Source: Strongylocentrotus purpuratus (Eukaryota > Echinodermata > Echinoidea > Camarodonta > Strongylocentrotidae). Taken from it: 64,000 nt of DNA. Numbering within the stretch: position 1 is the stretch's first letter; every line of letters starts with the position of its first letter. A program made the translations under genes and the position numbers. Shown piece by piece: positions 9,270 through 21,365 of this stretch. A model generated the notes under the pieces. It searched no databases, was not told where the DNA came from, and saw only the letters and a program-made list of their open reading frames with translations. The stretch covers positions 28,681,867 through 28,745,866 of the forward strand of contig NW_022145596.1 of the NCBI RefSeq assembly GCF_000002235.5. Reading direction: 5' to 3'.

Positions 9270-10716
9270 CACTCTTAATGTCAGCGAGTAAATTGTGCCG
9301 AGTAAAACAAGTTGAGTAACAAAATGAGCAATTCAGTACTCAAGCTGGAGTAAGACCTTGATTTTAGTGGTACTCGTCACCCGAGTAATTTGTTACCTTC
9401 GATAAAGAGTGAATCAATGACTCAACATTGAGTACGAATTTCGTTTGTATCAATTTTGAGTAAACTACGGTTGGGTATTACGCTGCGGCAGGTGATAAAT
9501 AAATCAACATTGATCTCTTACCCGAATTTACTTCGGGTGCGAGTGAAAGTTGGATCGATGGAAAGTGCAACTAGCTGTCAATATGCATGTGACACCTGTT
9601 CTACACAGTTTTACATAATAGCAGCTGTATGTTCCTTTGTCTACCTAAGGAACTGGATATTTTTTACTCTTTCATTGTCCGTCATGTGCATGTCTCGTGC
9701 ATGCATGTGCGCGTGCAGAAAGATGCGAAAGAACTGAGATACACTCTTAGAAAAAAGGGTGCAAAAAAAGGGTGCAAAATAAGAGTTTGCACCCTTTACA
9801 TAAAAATGAACCCTATTGAAGGAAAAGGGGTTAAAAAAAGGGTGCAATATAAGATTTTGCACCCTTCCCACAAAAATGAACCCTATCGACCAAAAGAGGG
9901 TGCAAAATAAAAGTTTGCATATTGCATGCATATTCATGATTACTTTCCACGTGTTCACATAAAAATACATTTATCATTGTTTGTTAAGCAAATTATGACA
10001 ATGCACATCAATTTTTTGATTTTGTATTTTCCTTTGGCAATCATTAACCAATATATTATTTTGTCTGATCATGTTACAATTACATTCACGTTTTAGCAAT
10101 AGATATATTGATTATATGATTACTAACCAAGAAACATCATGCATGTTTAATATGTATTTGTGTACGAGCAAATTTTACCAGTATTCCTCGATGATGGGTG
10201 CAGGATTGCACCTTTTAAAGGGTGCAGGATTGAACCCCTAAAGGTGCTGCTATTGCATCGGTTTGCACCCCTAATGGAGTAAAAACATGTACTTAACTAA
10301 GTACATGTTTTTACTCAATATTGATTGAGCAACTAAGCGTTACCCAGAAAACATACTCAATATTTGAGCAAAAAAATCGCTCAAACAATTTGAGTCAAAA
10401 CATGTACTCGTTAATTGAGTAAAATTTGGCTCAACTCATGAGCAGTTTCTTACTCGACATGAGTTGATTACGTTTCTACCCAGTACTGAGTAAAAAAGGA
10501 AACCGCTAAACAAAGAGTAAATATTGAGTAAAGGTTGACTCATTCAAACTGAGTAGAGATTTAGTCTTTTATTGAGTAATATTTTTACTCAACAGATGGG
10601 TAGATTTGTTACTCAACACATGCTGAGTAAAGTTTACTCAAAAGTCGGGTGGTTTCCTTTTGACCACCCAAAAGAGTAACATTTTGACTCAAATTGAGCA
10701 GTTTTTTTTTAGAGTG
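9270..10716. mobile_element. Nested MITE rich in GAGTAA/TTACTC repeats
   Basis: The insertion is fixed by the paralog near 40.51 kb, which reads GACTGAACCCCAAGCG uninterrupted. Ends are CACTCTTAA and TTTAGAGTG with flanking CA. Most of the interior is dispersed GAGTAA/ACTCAA motifs in both orientations. A second element with GGGTGCAAA repeats (about 9742-10281) is nested in it, as is half of the foldback element found at 19940-20153. No protein is supported; the flanks are too short to assign the superfamily. Confidence 0.6.
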
Positions 10717-10826
10717 CAAAGCGAATTCCCTACAAAAAAAAGTATAGATATGCAGCACAATTATTACCATGATTATGCGAAGGAATGTTCCACAATGTAT
10801 AAAAAACATGGCAAGCAGTACATGAG

Positions 10827-12056
10827 AAATGGCAGATTCCTCTGTATCAACATCGTTTCTTTCATTCGTACTGAGGATGACTGCGGCGTATTCTGGTGTC
10901 GTTTGGGTTTGTTCATTGTCCGATGTTCTAGGAATGGTGGATACTTCATGTTACCTTCTGAGTCTATACCCCAACCAGACTCCGCACATTGCAGTGGTGA
11001 TTAGCCACAGGGTGAGAAATAACAACATTAAAACCGAGTAAGGATTATGAGCATTAGAAGGGACCCAAACGGGTGCTGGTTCTTCAGAATTTGAGTTGGT
11101 GATGCCTCCAGAAATTTTCGAGATTACGGTGAACCCAACGTACCTTTGTTGGTTTGGATGTCATCTCCTTTGGTTCGACACACCACCACTTTACCGACAT
11201 CTTCTTCGGATATATCCCGTATCAGCAGTGATCGCCCTCCTTCTCGAATCCATGAGCGATCCTCAATATCTTCTTCTCTTACATCTGAACTGTAGAAACG
11301 CCAGTATACGACATCCGATTCGTCGTCGCATTCGATAATGATGTTATTTCCTTCAACAATGTGTTGCGCTTTAATGATATTTGGGAAGGTGCAAGATAGC
11401 GTTATATCAATTTCCGGAAAATATGCCTTGCAGGAAGGGTTAAAAACATTGTTGAAATCGTCAAAGTAGAGAGTTTTAGCTAGGATACTTTGAGATGACA
11501 CAGGGGCATCATCAAGAATGTTTAGTCCAATTCCTTCCAATGTCAAACTGACATCGAGTTCACTCGAGTTTACTTCACATGATAATGTCATGCTGCCGAC
11601 TCCATTTTCATCACTACTCGGTGGTGTAACAGTGCAGTTCGGGGTAATTTTACTCGAGGCAATTATTTTTAACAAATATTCCTGCTGAAAATCATTCCCA
11701 ACCTTACACTTAAAATAATGCTCCTCTTCATCGGATGATGTTAGTGAAAGAATGGAAGTCTCATTTATTCAGGTCGCTTTAATAGGATAAAAATAGCTAG
11801 AAATAATGCTCTCAACTATATAGCTCTCTGGAGTATATTGACATATATCGTTCTGGCAGGTGAACAACTCATTGTATCTATTGAAACTATAAAGCCAAGT
11901 AATATCATTTTCAGTCGAGTTTAAATAACAAGTCAGATTTACTTGCTGGCTAATCAACGCATGTTTTTCAATGATTCCGCCTTGTCCTTCTGCATACAAC
12001 CAAGACTGGATCCCAAACAATAGGCCTAAAAACGAACGATATGAGATATTAGCCAT
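10827..12056 (-). pseudogene. Full-length type A receptor copy with about three lesions
   Basis: Starts MANISYRSFLGLLFGIQSW at 12056 and keeps all parts: signal peptide, Ig1, Ig2, Ig3, membrane helix (LMLLFLTLWLITTAM) and tail (TPEYAAVIL). Lesions seen: a TGA in Ig1 at 11766-11768 where paralogs have CGA; a one-base loss after Ig3 near 11130; and a TAA in the tail near 10950 where paralogs have TCA. Everything else is in register, so inactivation is recent. It could instead be a soluble, truncated product only if translation stopped in Ig1, which would not fold. Confidence 0.8.
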
Positions 12057-12059
12057 GGT

Positions 12060-12700
12060 TCTCAGATCGGATATACGTGATTCACAGCCAGCAATAAAAT
12101 GAAGGTGATGTAACATAAGACAGATGAAACTTCAACATCTGTACATATATACTACACCTCTATTAATGATGATTGAACCAATATAGCCCCACTTTATATA
12201 GTCACTGTTGAGGCTCGAAGAAGAATTATTATATGCACCAAGAGAGGGCGATCGCACTCTTTCTTAATTTGACTAAATTTATAAGATCCGTTTGTATCGG
12301 TAATCACAACGGGAAGGCGAGAGAAGGTGTTTCAAAAGAGTTTTTATAAGCAGGTCAAACCATTTGTCAGTAATGTTTTCTGTACCGTCTAGCCACGCTA
12401 TGATCTGATGACGTAAAGATCGACATATATCTTGAGTAATGGAGGGTTTAGAGACCAGCGTAGTCTACAAGCCTATCTCGAATACGTAAAACAATCAAAA
12501 CCATTACATACATTTTTGTTCGATTAAGTTATTTATTAGCCAAATTACAAGAGCGGAGATCGGGGGTTGGAAGGGGGAACGCATCCCCACTGACAAGTTT
12601 CAGGGGAATCGCCCATTCCCGGGAAAATTTGAGAAAATAAAAAAAATTACAGAAGTACAACAGCAAATAAATTAAATAATGCGACAGGTTTAATATCATC
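12060..12700. other. Array spacer; no gene
   Basis: Standard spacer with TGACGTAA at 12409-12416. The G run is short and broken (about 12560-12583). It is close to 32640-33254. Confidence 0.6.
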
Positions 12701-12701
12701 A

Positions 12702-13978
12702 TTATAGGCTGTAATAATCCAGAATGCATAAAGACATGGTAAGTAGTAAATGAGTAATGGTAGATTCCTCTGTATCAAGATCGTTCCTTCCACTCGTACT
12801 GAGGCTGACCGTGACGTACTTTGGTGTCGTTTGGGTTTGTTTATTGTCCGATGTTCTAGGAATGGTGGATACTTCATGAGACCTTCTGGGTCTACACCCA
12901 AACCAGACTCCACACACGGCAATGGTGATTAGCCATAGCGTGAGAAATAATAATGTTAAAACCAAGTAAGGATCATGAACACTAGGAGTGGGTGCTGGAT
13001 CTTCATAATTTGAGTAATAGTTGTTATATTCAGTAATTTTCGAGATCACATGAAACCCAATGGTACCTTTGTTGGTCTGGTTGTCATCTCCTTTGTTTCG
13101 ACAAACCACCGCTTTCCCAAAATCTGATTCAGAAATATCTCTTATCAGCAGCGATCGTCCTCCCTTAGGAATCCATGAACGATCCTAAATATCTTCTTCT
13201 CTTCCATCTGCACCGTATAAACGCCAATATACGACATCTGATTCATCGTCGCATTCGACAATGATGTCATTTCCTTCAACAATGTATTGCGCTTTTATGA
13301 TATTTGGGTAGGTGCAAGATCGCGTTTTATCAATATCCGGAAAATATGCCTTGCAGGAAGCGTTACGAACATTGTTGAAATGGTCAAAGTAGAGAGTTTC
13401 AGCTTTAATGTTTTGAGATGACCCGGGAGAATCAGCAAGAACATTTAGTCCTATTCCTTCCAACGTCAAACTGACATCGAGTGCACCCGAGTTTACTTCA
13501 CATGATACTGTCATAGTGCCGACTCCATTTGTATTGTTACTGGGTACTGTAACACTACAGTAGGGTACAATATTATCTGGTTCAATAGATTTTACTGAAT
13601 ATTTTTGCAGAATATTATTCCCTAACTCACACTTAAAACCATGCCTTTTTCATCGTATGTTGTCAGTGAAAGAGTGGAAGTCTCGTTATTTCGCGTTGCT
13701 TGCATCTTCAATCCAGTGATACTCAACAGCAAACCAGCTTCACTAAGTGTGCACTGACCATTCTGGTTATCCTGGCAATTGTAAATACCAAAGAAAACAA
13801 TGTCATCGAGGCTTAAAAGCCAAGTAACATCTTCAGTCGAGTTTAAATAACACGTCAAATTTACTTGCTGACCAACCAAAGCATGTTTTTCAATTATTCT
13901 GCCTTGTCCTTCTGCATACAATAAAGATTGGACTCCAAACAACAGGCCTAAAAACAAACGAAATGAGATATTAGCCAT
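12702..13978 (-). pseudogene. Full-length type A receptor copy with two lesions
   Basis: Starts MANISFRLFLGLLFGVQSLL at 13978. Ig1 is open to about 13650, where one base is missing from a T run in the TPYDEKRHDF segment. Ig2 and Ig3 resume in the next frame (13185-13514); a TAG replaces GAG in the EDIEDRSW stretch at about 13185. Reading continues in that frame through Ig3, the helix (VLTLLFLTLWLITIAVCG) and the tail (TPKYVTVSL) to 12702. With two changes in about 420 codons this is a young pseudogene or possibly a null allele. Confidence 0.8.
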
Positions 13979-13984
13979 GATTCT

Positions 13985-14636
13985 CAGATCTAAAATACGT
14001 AACTCACAGTCACGGATATAAAGATTATGTAACTTGAGTCAGATGAAACTTCAGCATATGTACAGCTGTACTGCACCTCTGTGAATGATGATTGAACCAA
14101 TGTACCATCACTTCATATAGTAACTTTAGAGGTCCGAAAAAGAAGAACGGTGAGATTATGTGCGCCTAGAGAGGGCGGGCTTTTTCTTAATTTGACTAAA
14201 TTTATACGATCCGTTTGCAAACGGAAAGCACAACGGGAATGCGAAAGGTGTTTACCAAAAGTTTGAAAAGTAGATCGAACAAAGTGTCAGGATAACGCTT
14301 TCTCTACCGTCGAGCCGCACCATAGTCTAATGATGACGTAAATATCGACCTATATCGGGAGTAATGAATTGTTTGGAGACCAACATAGTGTACAAGCCTA
14401 TCCCGAATAAGTGAACCAATCAAGACCAACACATCAATTTTGACTGGTTTTAGTTACTTATTAGCAAATCTACAAGAGCGGAGATCGGGGGGGGGGGGGG
14501 GGGGGGGGGTGCAGAAAATTCCCCACATCAAATTTCAAGGGAATCGCACTTCTGAAATCTGAGAAGTGAACTGACAAAATGCAAAAAAACACATAAACAT
14601 GCAATACAATGATGATCACGATTGTGCGTTGGATTG
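13985..14636. other. Array spacer with CRE-like site and G run; no gene
   Basis: TGACGTAA at 14334-14341 and a G run at 14487-14509. Nearly the same as 41640-42080, and its first part matches the sequence at the right end of the window (63870-64000). Confidence 0.6.
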
Positions 14637-15098
14637 TTAAGAAATGTATAAAACACGTGGTAAGTAGTAAATAAGAAATGGCAGATTCCTTTGTATCAAG
14701 ATTCTTCCACTGATACTGAGGATGACTGTTGTGTACTCTGGTGTCATTTTGGTTAGTTCATCGTCCGATGTTCTAGGAATGATGGATACTTCATGTGACC
14801 TTCTTGATCTACACCCCAAAACTCCACACACTGCAATAGTTATTAGCCACAGAAATGACGAAACAACGCATATTAATATAATTGTGATATCGCTATAGCA
14901 CAGGTGGATATCATATCTTACGCTGTCTTCATATGAATAATAATCCCAAATAGCTTCTTCTGTTGAGATTTCATAAAATGTCACTTGCTGGTCAATTGAC
15001 CCATGTTTTTCAATCATTTTGCCATGTCCTTCTGAGTACAAACAAGACTGGATCCCAATCAATAGGCCTAACAACGAACAAAATGAGATATTAGCCAT
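14637..15098 (-). CDS. Ig-less mini-receptor with family signal peptide, helix and tail
   Basis: An intact frame of 153 residues. Residues 1-23 are the family signal peptide (MANISFCSLLGLLIGIQ). About 45 residues of acidic, Tyr-rich sequence (ISTEEAIWDYYSYED) replace the ectodomain, followed by a membrane helix (about 71-95) and the family tail with TPEYTTV (Y122). All three Ig domains are gone through an internal deletion that kept the frame. The neighbour at 15763-16254 has a related deletion. It could encode a small membrane adaptor or decoy, or be a neutral deletion product that happens to be open; the sequence alone does not decide. Confidence 0.55.
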   Translation of the reverse strand: MANISFCSLLGLLIGIQSCLYSEGHGKMIEKHGSIDQQVTFYEISTEEAIWDYYSYEDSVRYDIHLCYSDITIILICVVSSFLWLITIAVCGVLGCRSRRSHEVSIIPRTSDDELTKMTPEYTTVILSISGRILIQRNLPFLIYYLPRVLYIS

Positions 15099-15099
15099 G

Positions 15100-15760
15100 A
15101 TTTTCAGATCTGATAATCACGATTCACAGCCAGAGATAATAATGAAGATGATGTACAATGAGTCGGATGAAACTCCAGCATCTATACAGCTATAAACGGT
15201 ATACTGCACCTCTGTAAATGATGATTGAACCAATGTAGTACCACTTCATATAGGCACTGTTGAAGCTTGAAGAAGAATGATGAGATTATATGCACCAAGA
15301 GAGGGCGTGTGCATTCTTTCCTGATTTGTCTGAATGTATAAGATCCATTTGTATTCAGTAATTACAACGGGAAGGCGGGAGAAGGTGTTTCCCAAAAGTT
15401 TGACGAATAAATCAATAAAAACCATGAGTAACGCATTTCTGTACCGCCGCCGCGCACTAGGATGATGTAAAATCGACATTCATCTTTAACCATGGAAAGT
15501 TTGGAGACCAACATAATCTAGGAGCCTATCCCGCTTTAGTCAAACAATGAAGGCCACAAGATAAATGATGATCCCTTATAGTTACTTATTGCCCAGGCTA
15601 CTAGACTGGAGGTCGAGGGGGGGGGGGGGGGGGGTGGTGGTGGGGGGGGGGGGGGGGTGTTATACATTATAGGGGAATCGTACACCCCCGGGGAAATTTG
15701 AGAAAATGAAAAGAAGTACAAAAAAAAATCAGTAAAGACATGCAATACGATTATTACCCT
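15100..15760. other. Array spacer with compound G run; no gene
   Basis: Carries the CACCAAGAGAGGGCG block near 15294 and a 42-bp G-rich run broken by GGTGGTGGT (15617-15658). Close to 30540-30996. Confidence 0.6.
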
Positions 15761-15762
15761 GA

Positions 15763-16254
15763 TTATGCGTAGAGTGTTCCAGAATGTATAAAACACATCG
15801 TAAGAAATAGTAGAAAGATGGTAGATTCCTCTCTATCAAGGTCGTTTCTTCCATTCGTACTGAGGCTGACCGTGGCATACTCTGGTGTCGTTTGGGTTTG
15901 TTCATCGTCCGATGTTCTAGGAATGGTGGATACTTCATGTGACCTTCTAAGTCTACACCCCAGCAGTCCACACACTGCAATGGTGATTAGCCACAAAACA
16001 AGAAGTATTAATGTTATTTCACTATTACATTGGCAGGTGGAGCACGGAGCAGAAGGGAAGCTCATACTGTTCCAGAGTTAATCATCATATGAATAATAAT
16101 CCCAACTAGCTTCTTCGGTCGAGATTTCATGAAGTGCAAATTCCTGGTCAATCAACGCATGTTTTTCAGTCACTTCGTTTTGTCCTTCTGCATACAAACA
16201 CGACTTGATTCCAATCAATAGTCCTAAAAAAGAACAAAATGAGATATTAGCCAT
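15763..16254 (-). pseudogene. Second Ig-less mini-receptor, one in-frame stop
   Basis: Starts MANISFCSFLGLLIGIKSC at 16254 and, like the neighbour at 14637-15098, runs from the signal peptide through ISTEEASWDYYSYDD to a helix (LILLVLWLITIAVCG) and tail (TPEYATVSL). A TAA at 16078-16080 interrupts it between the short ectodomain and a Cys-rich linker (CSTCQC); the frame is open on both sides. The shared plan shows that the Ig-less form was itself duplicated. Confidence 0.65.
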
Positions 16255-16255
16255 G

Positions 16256-16780
16256 ATTCTCAGATCTGATACGTAATTCACTGTTAGGGATTATTGAAGA
16301 ATATGTAAAATGAGTCAGATGAAACTCCTGCATCCGTACAGCTGTACTGCGCCTCTGTGAACGATGATTGACCCAACGTAGCACCAGTTCAGTTCTGGCT
16401 CGTAGAAGAATGATGAGACTATGTGCACCAAGAGAGGGCGGTCACACTCTTTTTTGATTGACTAGATACATAAAATCCGTTTGTAAGCGGTACAAAGGGA
16501 ATACCGGTTGACTGGAGAAGGGCTTCTCAATAATTAAAAAAAACCCTTCTCTTCCGTCCCGCCACACTACAATAATATGATGAAGTAAAATGTGACTTAT
16601 CATCTTGAATAATGAAGAGTTGGAGATCAGCATAGTCCGTGAGCATATCCCTCATTAGTCAAAAGATCCCGGTAAGATACCTTTTAGTAAATCTACAAGA
16701 ATGGAGATCGGGGGGGGGGGGCACGTCCCCTCAAGTTTTCTTTAGGGGAACTTCCAGTCCCCGGAAAAATTTGAGGAAAA
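16256..16780. other. Array spacer with G run; no gene
   Basis: G run at 16710-16721; the CRE-like site has drifted. Nothing else is supported. Confidence 0.5.
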
Positions 16781-17544
16781 CTAATAGAAGAACAACAAAA
16801 AATAAGTAAATACATGCAATACGATTATTGGCTTGAATATGCTGCATGAAATGTTAAAGAATGTACATGATGAGTAATAAATGGCAAATGGCAGATTCTT
16901 TGTACCAATATCTTTTCTTCCACTCTTACTGAGGATGACCGTGGCATGATTTGGTGTCTTTTGGGTTTGTTCATCGTCCGATGTTCTAGGACTCGTGGAT
17001 ACTTCATGAGACCTTCTGAGTCTATACCCGTACATCACTCCACACACTGCATTGGTGATTAGCCACAGGGTGAGAAATAACAACGTTAAAACCAAGTAAG
17101 GATTATGAGCAATAGAAGTGGGTGCTGGATCTTCAGAATATAACTTATTACTGTGTTCAGAATCCAATGGTACCTTTGTTGGTCTGGTTGTCATGTCCTG
17201 TGGGTCGACACACCACCACTTTTCCGACATCTTTTTCGGATATTTCCCGTATCAGCAGTGATCGTCCTCCGTCTCGAATCCATGAACGATTCTCAATATT
17301 TTCCTTTCTCCCGTTTAAATCCATGAGGTACCAATCGACATGGTATTCGACTTCACATTCGATGAAGATTTCATTTCCTTCACTGGTATATCGGTTTTTT
17401 GAAACGTTTGGGTAGGTACAAGATCGTGTTTCATCAATATCTTGAAAGTATATCTCGCACTATTCTATTCGTCACTATTCTCTCTTGTGCTATTGCACAA
17501 GGTAAGATGAACGAAACAGCGAGTATGAATAATTTACAGGCCAT
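16781..17544 (-). pseudogene. Type C receptor copy 1, Ig1 and Ig2 deleted
   Basis: The type C signal peptide (MACKLFILAVSFILPCAIAQ) starts at 17544 and is joined after about 30 residues to the end of Ig2 (IDETRSCTYPN) near 17460, out of frame. Ig3 (C in FIECEVEY, W in DVDWYLMD) follows, then stalk, membrane helix (LTLLFLTLWLITNAVCG) and tail. In the tail Tyr is replaced by His (TPNHATV), so even the conserved motif is lost. The more complete type C copy is at 42084-43315. The tail end belongs to the shared A/C pattern. Confidence 0.7.
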
Positions 17545-17899
17545 GGTTTGGAAAGTCGATCATCGCATATCAAGAGGGATTACTAATCGACACCCGTCGT
17601 GCGGAATATACGCTTTATCTGGAATATCCTGTTCAAAGCGTTTCGAATAGCTCGTCCATATCCCTCCTAATACCGTGGGATGGTGTACTGTACGTAGCAT
17701 TAAGATGAAACTGCATGCACGTCTCTGGTGATTTAACAGGGCACTATAGCACCACTCATGATTGAATCAAGAGAGGGCGTCCGCCCAGTATGGATGGCGT
17801 AATAATGTCGACTTGCATCGCGAGTAATAAGGGAGTTTACAGATACAATCTGCGCATGGGCAGATAAAGGTCATTTGTACCAAAAAGGCAAAACCCACA

Positions 17900-19924
17900 G
17901 GCCCGTATTCTGAAGTCAGGTTTAACTTTAAACCTAGGTTTAAGTCTAGTCTAAGCCTCGCCTAACTCTCAGATTTAAACCTAGGTTTAATTTTGCGTTT
18001 CTGAAGTCAGGTTTAACTTAAACCTAGGTTTAAGCCTGGTCTAACTCTGTGGAAATTGTACACATATTTAAACCTGGGGGTACACCTAGTTTAAGTCTGG
18101 CTTAAGTCAGGTCTAACTATTTGTTGGATATTCAGAGGAGAAGAAGACACCATTAAAAGGCATTACGACGAATTAATGCAAATAATGAGACTGGAGAGAC
18201 CTCTTGTGGAAAGAAAAAAACCTTTCACAATCATGGCGACGATGATTTTTTGCATCGCTGTCGTTTTTTTAAATACCAAACAAACAGCGATTTGCACTGA
18301 CTCCAACACTAAAGAGACACACACATCGCTTGCGGATGAAAGTGGGCCTTGCGATTTTGTGCCTTTGGCAAGTTTGAACATTAATTTGGATACTTCATTT
18401 GCTTATTGAATCTTTATGCCTAATATTTTCTAAGTCTTAAGATTTTATATCTTATATAAGATTGTGTGATTTGTATAGTACGACAATCCTTGAAACTAAA
18501 AAGTTGCCAAAGTAAATCAACACGTATCACTTTGTTGCAGAGGAAAACAAATACGTAGCCCCATACCTTTAGTTTGACGTTATGCTCACGTAGTTTTGAA
18601 ACTGCGAGTGCAATACACATTTTCGAATTGCGTCCCAACGATGTAAACAAATGCAAGTTAAAATAAAACTGTAGGCCTAACGTTGAATTAGAATTAAGAG
18701 TAAATTAATGAAGAGCTAAATCTATATTTATAAGACAATCATGGATTAGTATAATTAAGAGCCAACGAGTGTGTTATGCCAGAACTCTAGACCTAGATCT
18801 AGACTAGTAGAATTTTGGGTAGAATCTAATCCTACAATTGCTGCCCTAGATCTAGTCTAGACTCTAGACCGATTAGGCGCGCCTAGTCTATTAATATTAT
18901 GATGTCAAAACATTCATAACATCCTAAAGATGCCCCGAAAGATGCACTAGAGGTCTAGATCTAGATCTAGATATCTAGATCTAAAGTTAGATCTAGAACT
19001 AGACCTAGAGTCTAGACCTAAATAAGATTAAAATGACTAAAAGAGAAATGATCACAAATACCTTCTTGATGCAGAATAACTAGTCCAAAGTCAACATTGA
19101 AGCTCATTATAATATGGTCGAATTTTAAGCGTTTTATTTTTAGGACAATGCAATATTTACTTGTACGAATGAATGCGTGCACGATCTATGATATGCGCGC
19201 ATGGTGACCAATAAGGGGATCATGATACCCGAGGTATCCGATACCCGACACGTCGGTTCGAAAAAGGATTCCATTGTCCTAAAAAAAAAAAAAAATCAAA
19301 CAAATGAGCTTCAGCAATGTTGACTTTGGACTAGTTATTTTGCATCAAGAAGGTATTTTTGATCATTTTTAGTTTCTCTTTTAGTCATTTAAATCTTATT
19401 TAGAGCATTTTTATGATGTTCTAGAAGTTTTGACTAATCTTGGCATAGATCTACAGAAATTGTAGAATCCTGATTTTTGTATTATTTATTAGTCTATTCG
19501 TAAAGAACAATTTCACCTCGATTCAGACTTTTTCAGCAGTTTAACAATAAATCAAAGGGTAAAACAAAACAAAAAATCAGGTCATAACGTTCAATGGTTG
19601 CTTCGAAAGAGATTTATTTGTGTCGAATATTTTGAATTGAAGTTATTAAATTTGCAGCACGAAATCCAGCTATAAAAAAGCCTATATCAGCTACCATTGA
19701 AGATGGATGAGCTGTAATGAGCATGTGCAGTAGAAGCAGACTACATCTCCATGGTAGTTAAACCTTGGCTTAACTTTAAACCTGGGTTTTAGACTTAAAC
19801 CTGGGTTTAACTAAACCTGGCTTTCAGAAACTGAAATGATACTTAGACCTGAAGTCTGGCTTAGTTAAACCCGGGTTTAAAGTTAAACCTAGGTTTAACT
19901 AAACCTGACTTCAGAATACGGGCC
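17900..19924. mobile_element. Non-autonomous element with GGCCCGTATTCTGAAG ends
   Basis: Begins GGCCCGTATTCTGAAGTCAG and ends with its reverse complement, flanked by ACA at 17897-17899 and 19925-19927. Both terminal regions (about 230 and 170 bp) consist of degenerate TTTAAACCTAGGTTTAA repeats. The middle carries a second large inverted repeat (about 18810-19110 against 19290-19500) with a CTAGATCTAGATCTAG-rich core. No transposase frame is visible. A 3-bp duplication fits several superfamilies, so I leave it unassigned. Confidence 0.65.
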
Positions 19925-19939
19925 ACAGAGATGAATACT

Positions 19940-20153
19940 CACTATGAATATGACTGACAAAGAAAGCGGACAAAATATACAGTTCCTCAGGTAGACAAAG
20001 GAACATCCCTTCACTGCTATTATGTACAAATGTGTAGAACAGGTGTCACATGCATATTCACCTTTTTACATAATAGCAGTGAGGGGAAGTTCCTTTGTCT
20101 AACTGAGGAACTGTATATTTTGTCCGCTTTCTTTGTCAGTCATGTTCATAGTG
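19940..20153. mobile_element. Foldback (hairpin) MITE
   Basis: Two arms of about 85 bp are near-perfect reverse complements (GACTGACAAAGAAAGCGGAC ... GTCCGCTTTCTTTGTCAGTC) around a loop of about 40 bp. One arm of the same family lies at about 9590-9700. Confidence 0.7.
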
Positions 20154-20399
20154 ACTGGATATGCGCTCATGAAAGTTTTGTAATATTATTCATTTATGCA
20201 CCAACGGTACATTCTATGATACGCAGGTGGAAGTATTCTTTTCAAGAGAGAAGACAAAAGGTATTCATGAAGCACATCTAGGACTTTGGCAATTATTATT
20301 CTAATATGCTCAAAGTGGAACTTCTCCCTGTGTAAAAGATCAGTGGATATTTGGGGCTTTGTACCATGTGCTATCTGTAATCTCCCTTATGGAGCGGAG

Positions 20400-21365
20400 T
20401 TTGCGAGCCTATATCCCACAAAGGCGGCGCTCCCGAGGGATCAGTGGGTCACAGTGCCCCCAACTTTTGCAAGTACCCCAAAAGCGCCCCTTTTTTACAT
20501 AAGAAAAGTGCCCCTTTAACTTTGTAAGAAGTGCCCCCTTTTACATAGGAAAAGTGCCCCTATTAGTTAAAAAAAATGCCCATTACCCATTCCCCTTTTC
20601 ACTTTTGATGAGCGACCCCTCACCTCTGATAATTGCCCTATTCAAATCTGAGAGGTGCCTCTTTTGCTTTGACAAGTGTCCCTTCCTCTTTTAATAATTA
20701 CTCATTTTTAACTCGGATAAGCGCACCTTATATTTTCACATGTGCCCCCTTTCCTTTCTAATACGTGCTTCTTCCCCTCCTAATAAGTGCTCTTTTCATT
20801 TCTAATAACTGCTCCTGTTATTTCGACACGTCCCCCTTTTCCTTCCTAATAAATGCTCTTTTTCCTTCTCATAAGTGCCCCTTCCCCTTCACATAATTAA
20901 TCCTTCTCATCTTTGATAAGTGCCCCGTTTATTTTAACATGTGCCTCTTTTTATTTTTAATAACAGCCACTTCCCCCTTCTCATAAAAAACCCCTTTCAC
21001 CTCCGAAAAACGCCCCTATTAAAATCTGATCGGTGCCCCTATTCTTTTAATGCATATTTTCCTTAATTATTAGTGCCCCTTTTTTCATTCTCATAAGTGC
21101 CTCTGTTCATAAATGGTCATTGCTCCTTTTCAGATGCGATAAGTGCCCCCTTTCATCTCTAATAATTACCCTTATAACAATGAAACGTGCCCGTTTTCCT
21201 TTCTGATAAGGAACCTATCCCAGACTTTTTCACAAATGCCCCATTTCACCTCTGATAATTACCCATTGTACTTTGAAACGTCCTCCTTTTCTGTTCTAAT
21301 ACATGTAAGTGTCTTATTCCTTTCGATAAGTGTCCCCTTTTCCTCTCATCATTAAACATGTCCCT
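20400..21365. repeat. Degenerate GTGCCCC(T)n tandem repeat, copy 1
   Basis: About 960 bp built from diverged units of roughly 25-35 bp around the core AAGTGCCCCTTTT with spacers such as TCTAATAA and TTTGATAA. Any apparent reading frames are by-products of the repeat. It is followed by a CTCGCTCGCTACGCTCGCTCG motif. A second copy with the same order of variants is at 43660-44665. Confidence 0.75.

Larger units (their letters stand above)
17829..20388. mobile_element. Composite DNA element inserted in the type C block
   Basis: The paralogous site near 43.61 kb reads GAGTGATGGAGCGG without interruption. Here the same sequence is split by 2.56 kb with inverted ends AAGGGAGTTTACAGATA and TATCTGTAATCTCCCTT and flanking AT. 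It contains the element at 17900-19924 and the foldback at 19940-20153. No transposase was recognised. The outer family is not assigned. Confidence 0.6.
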
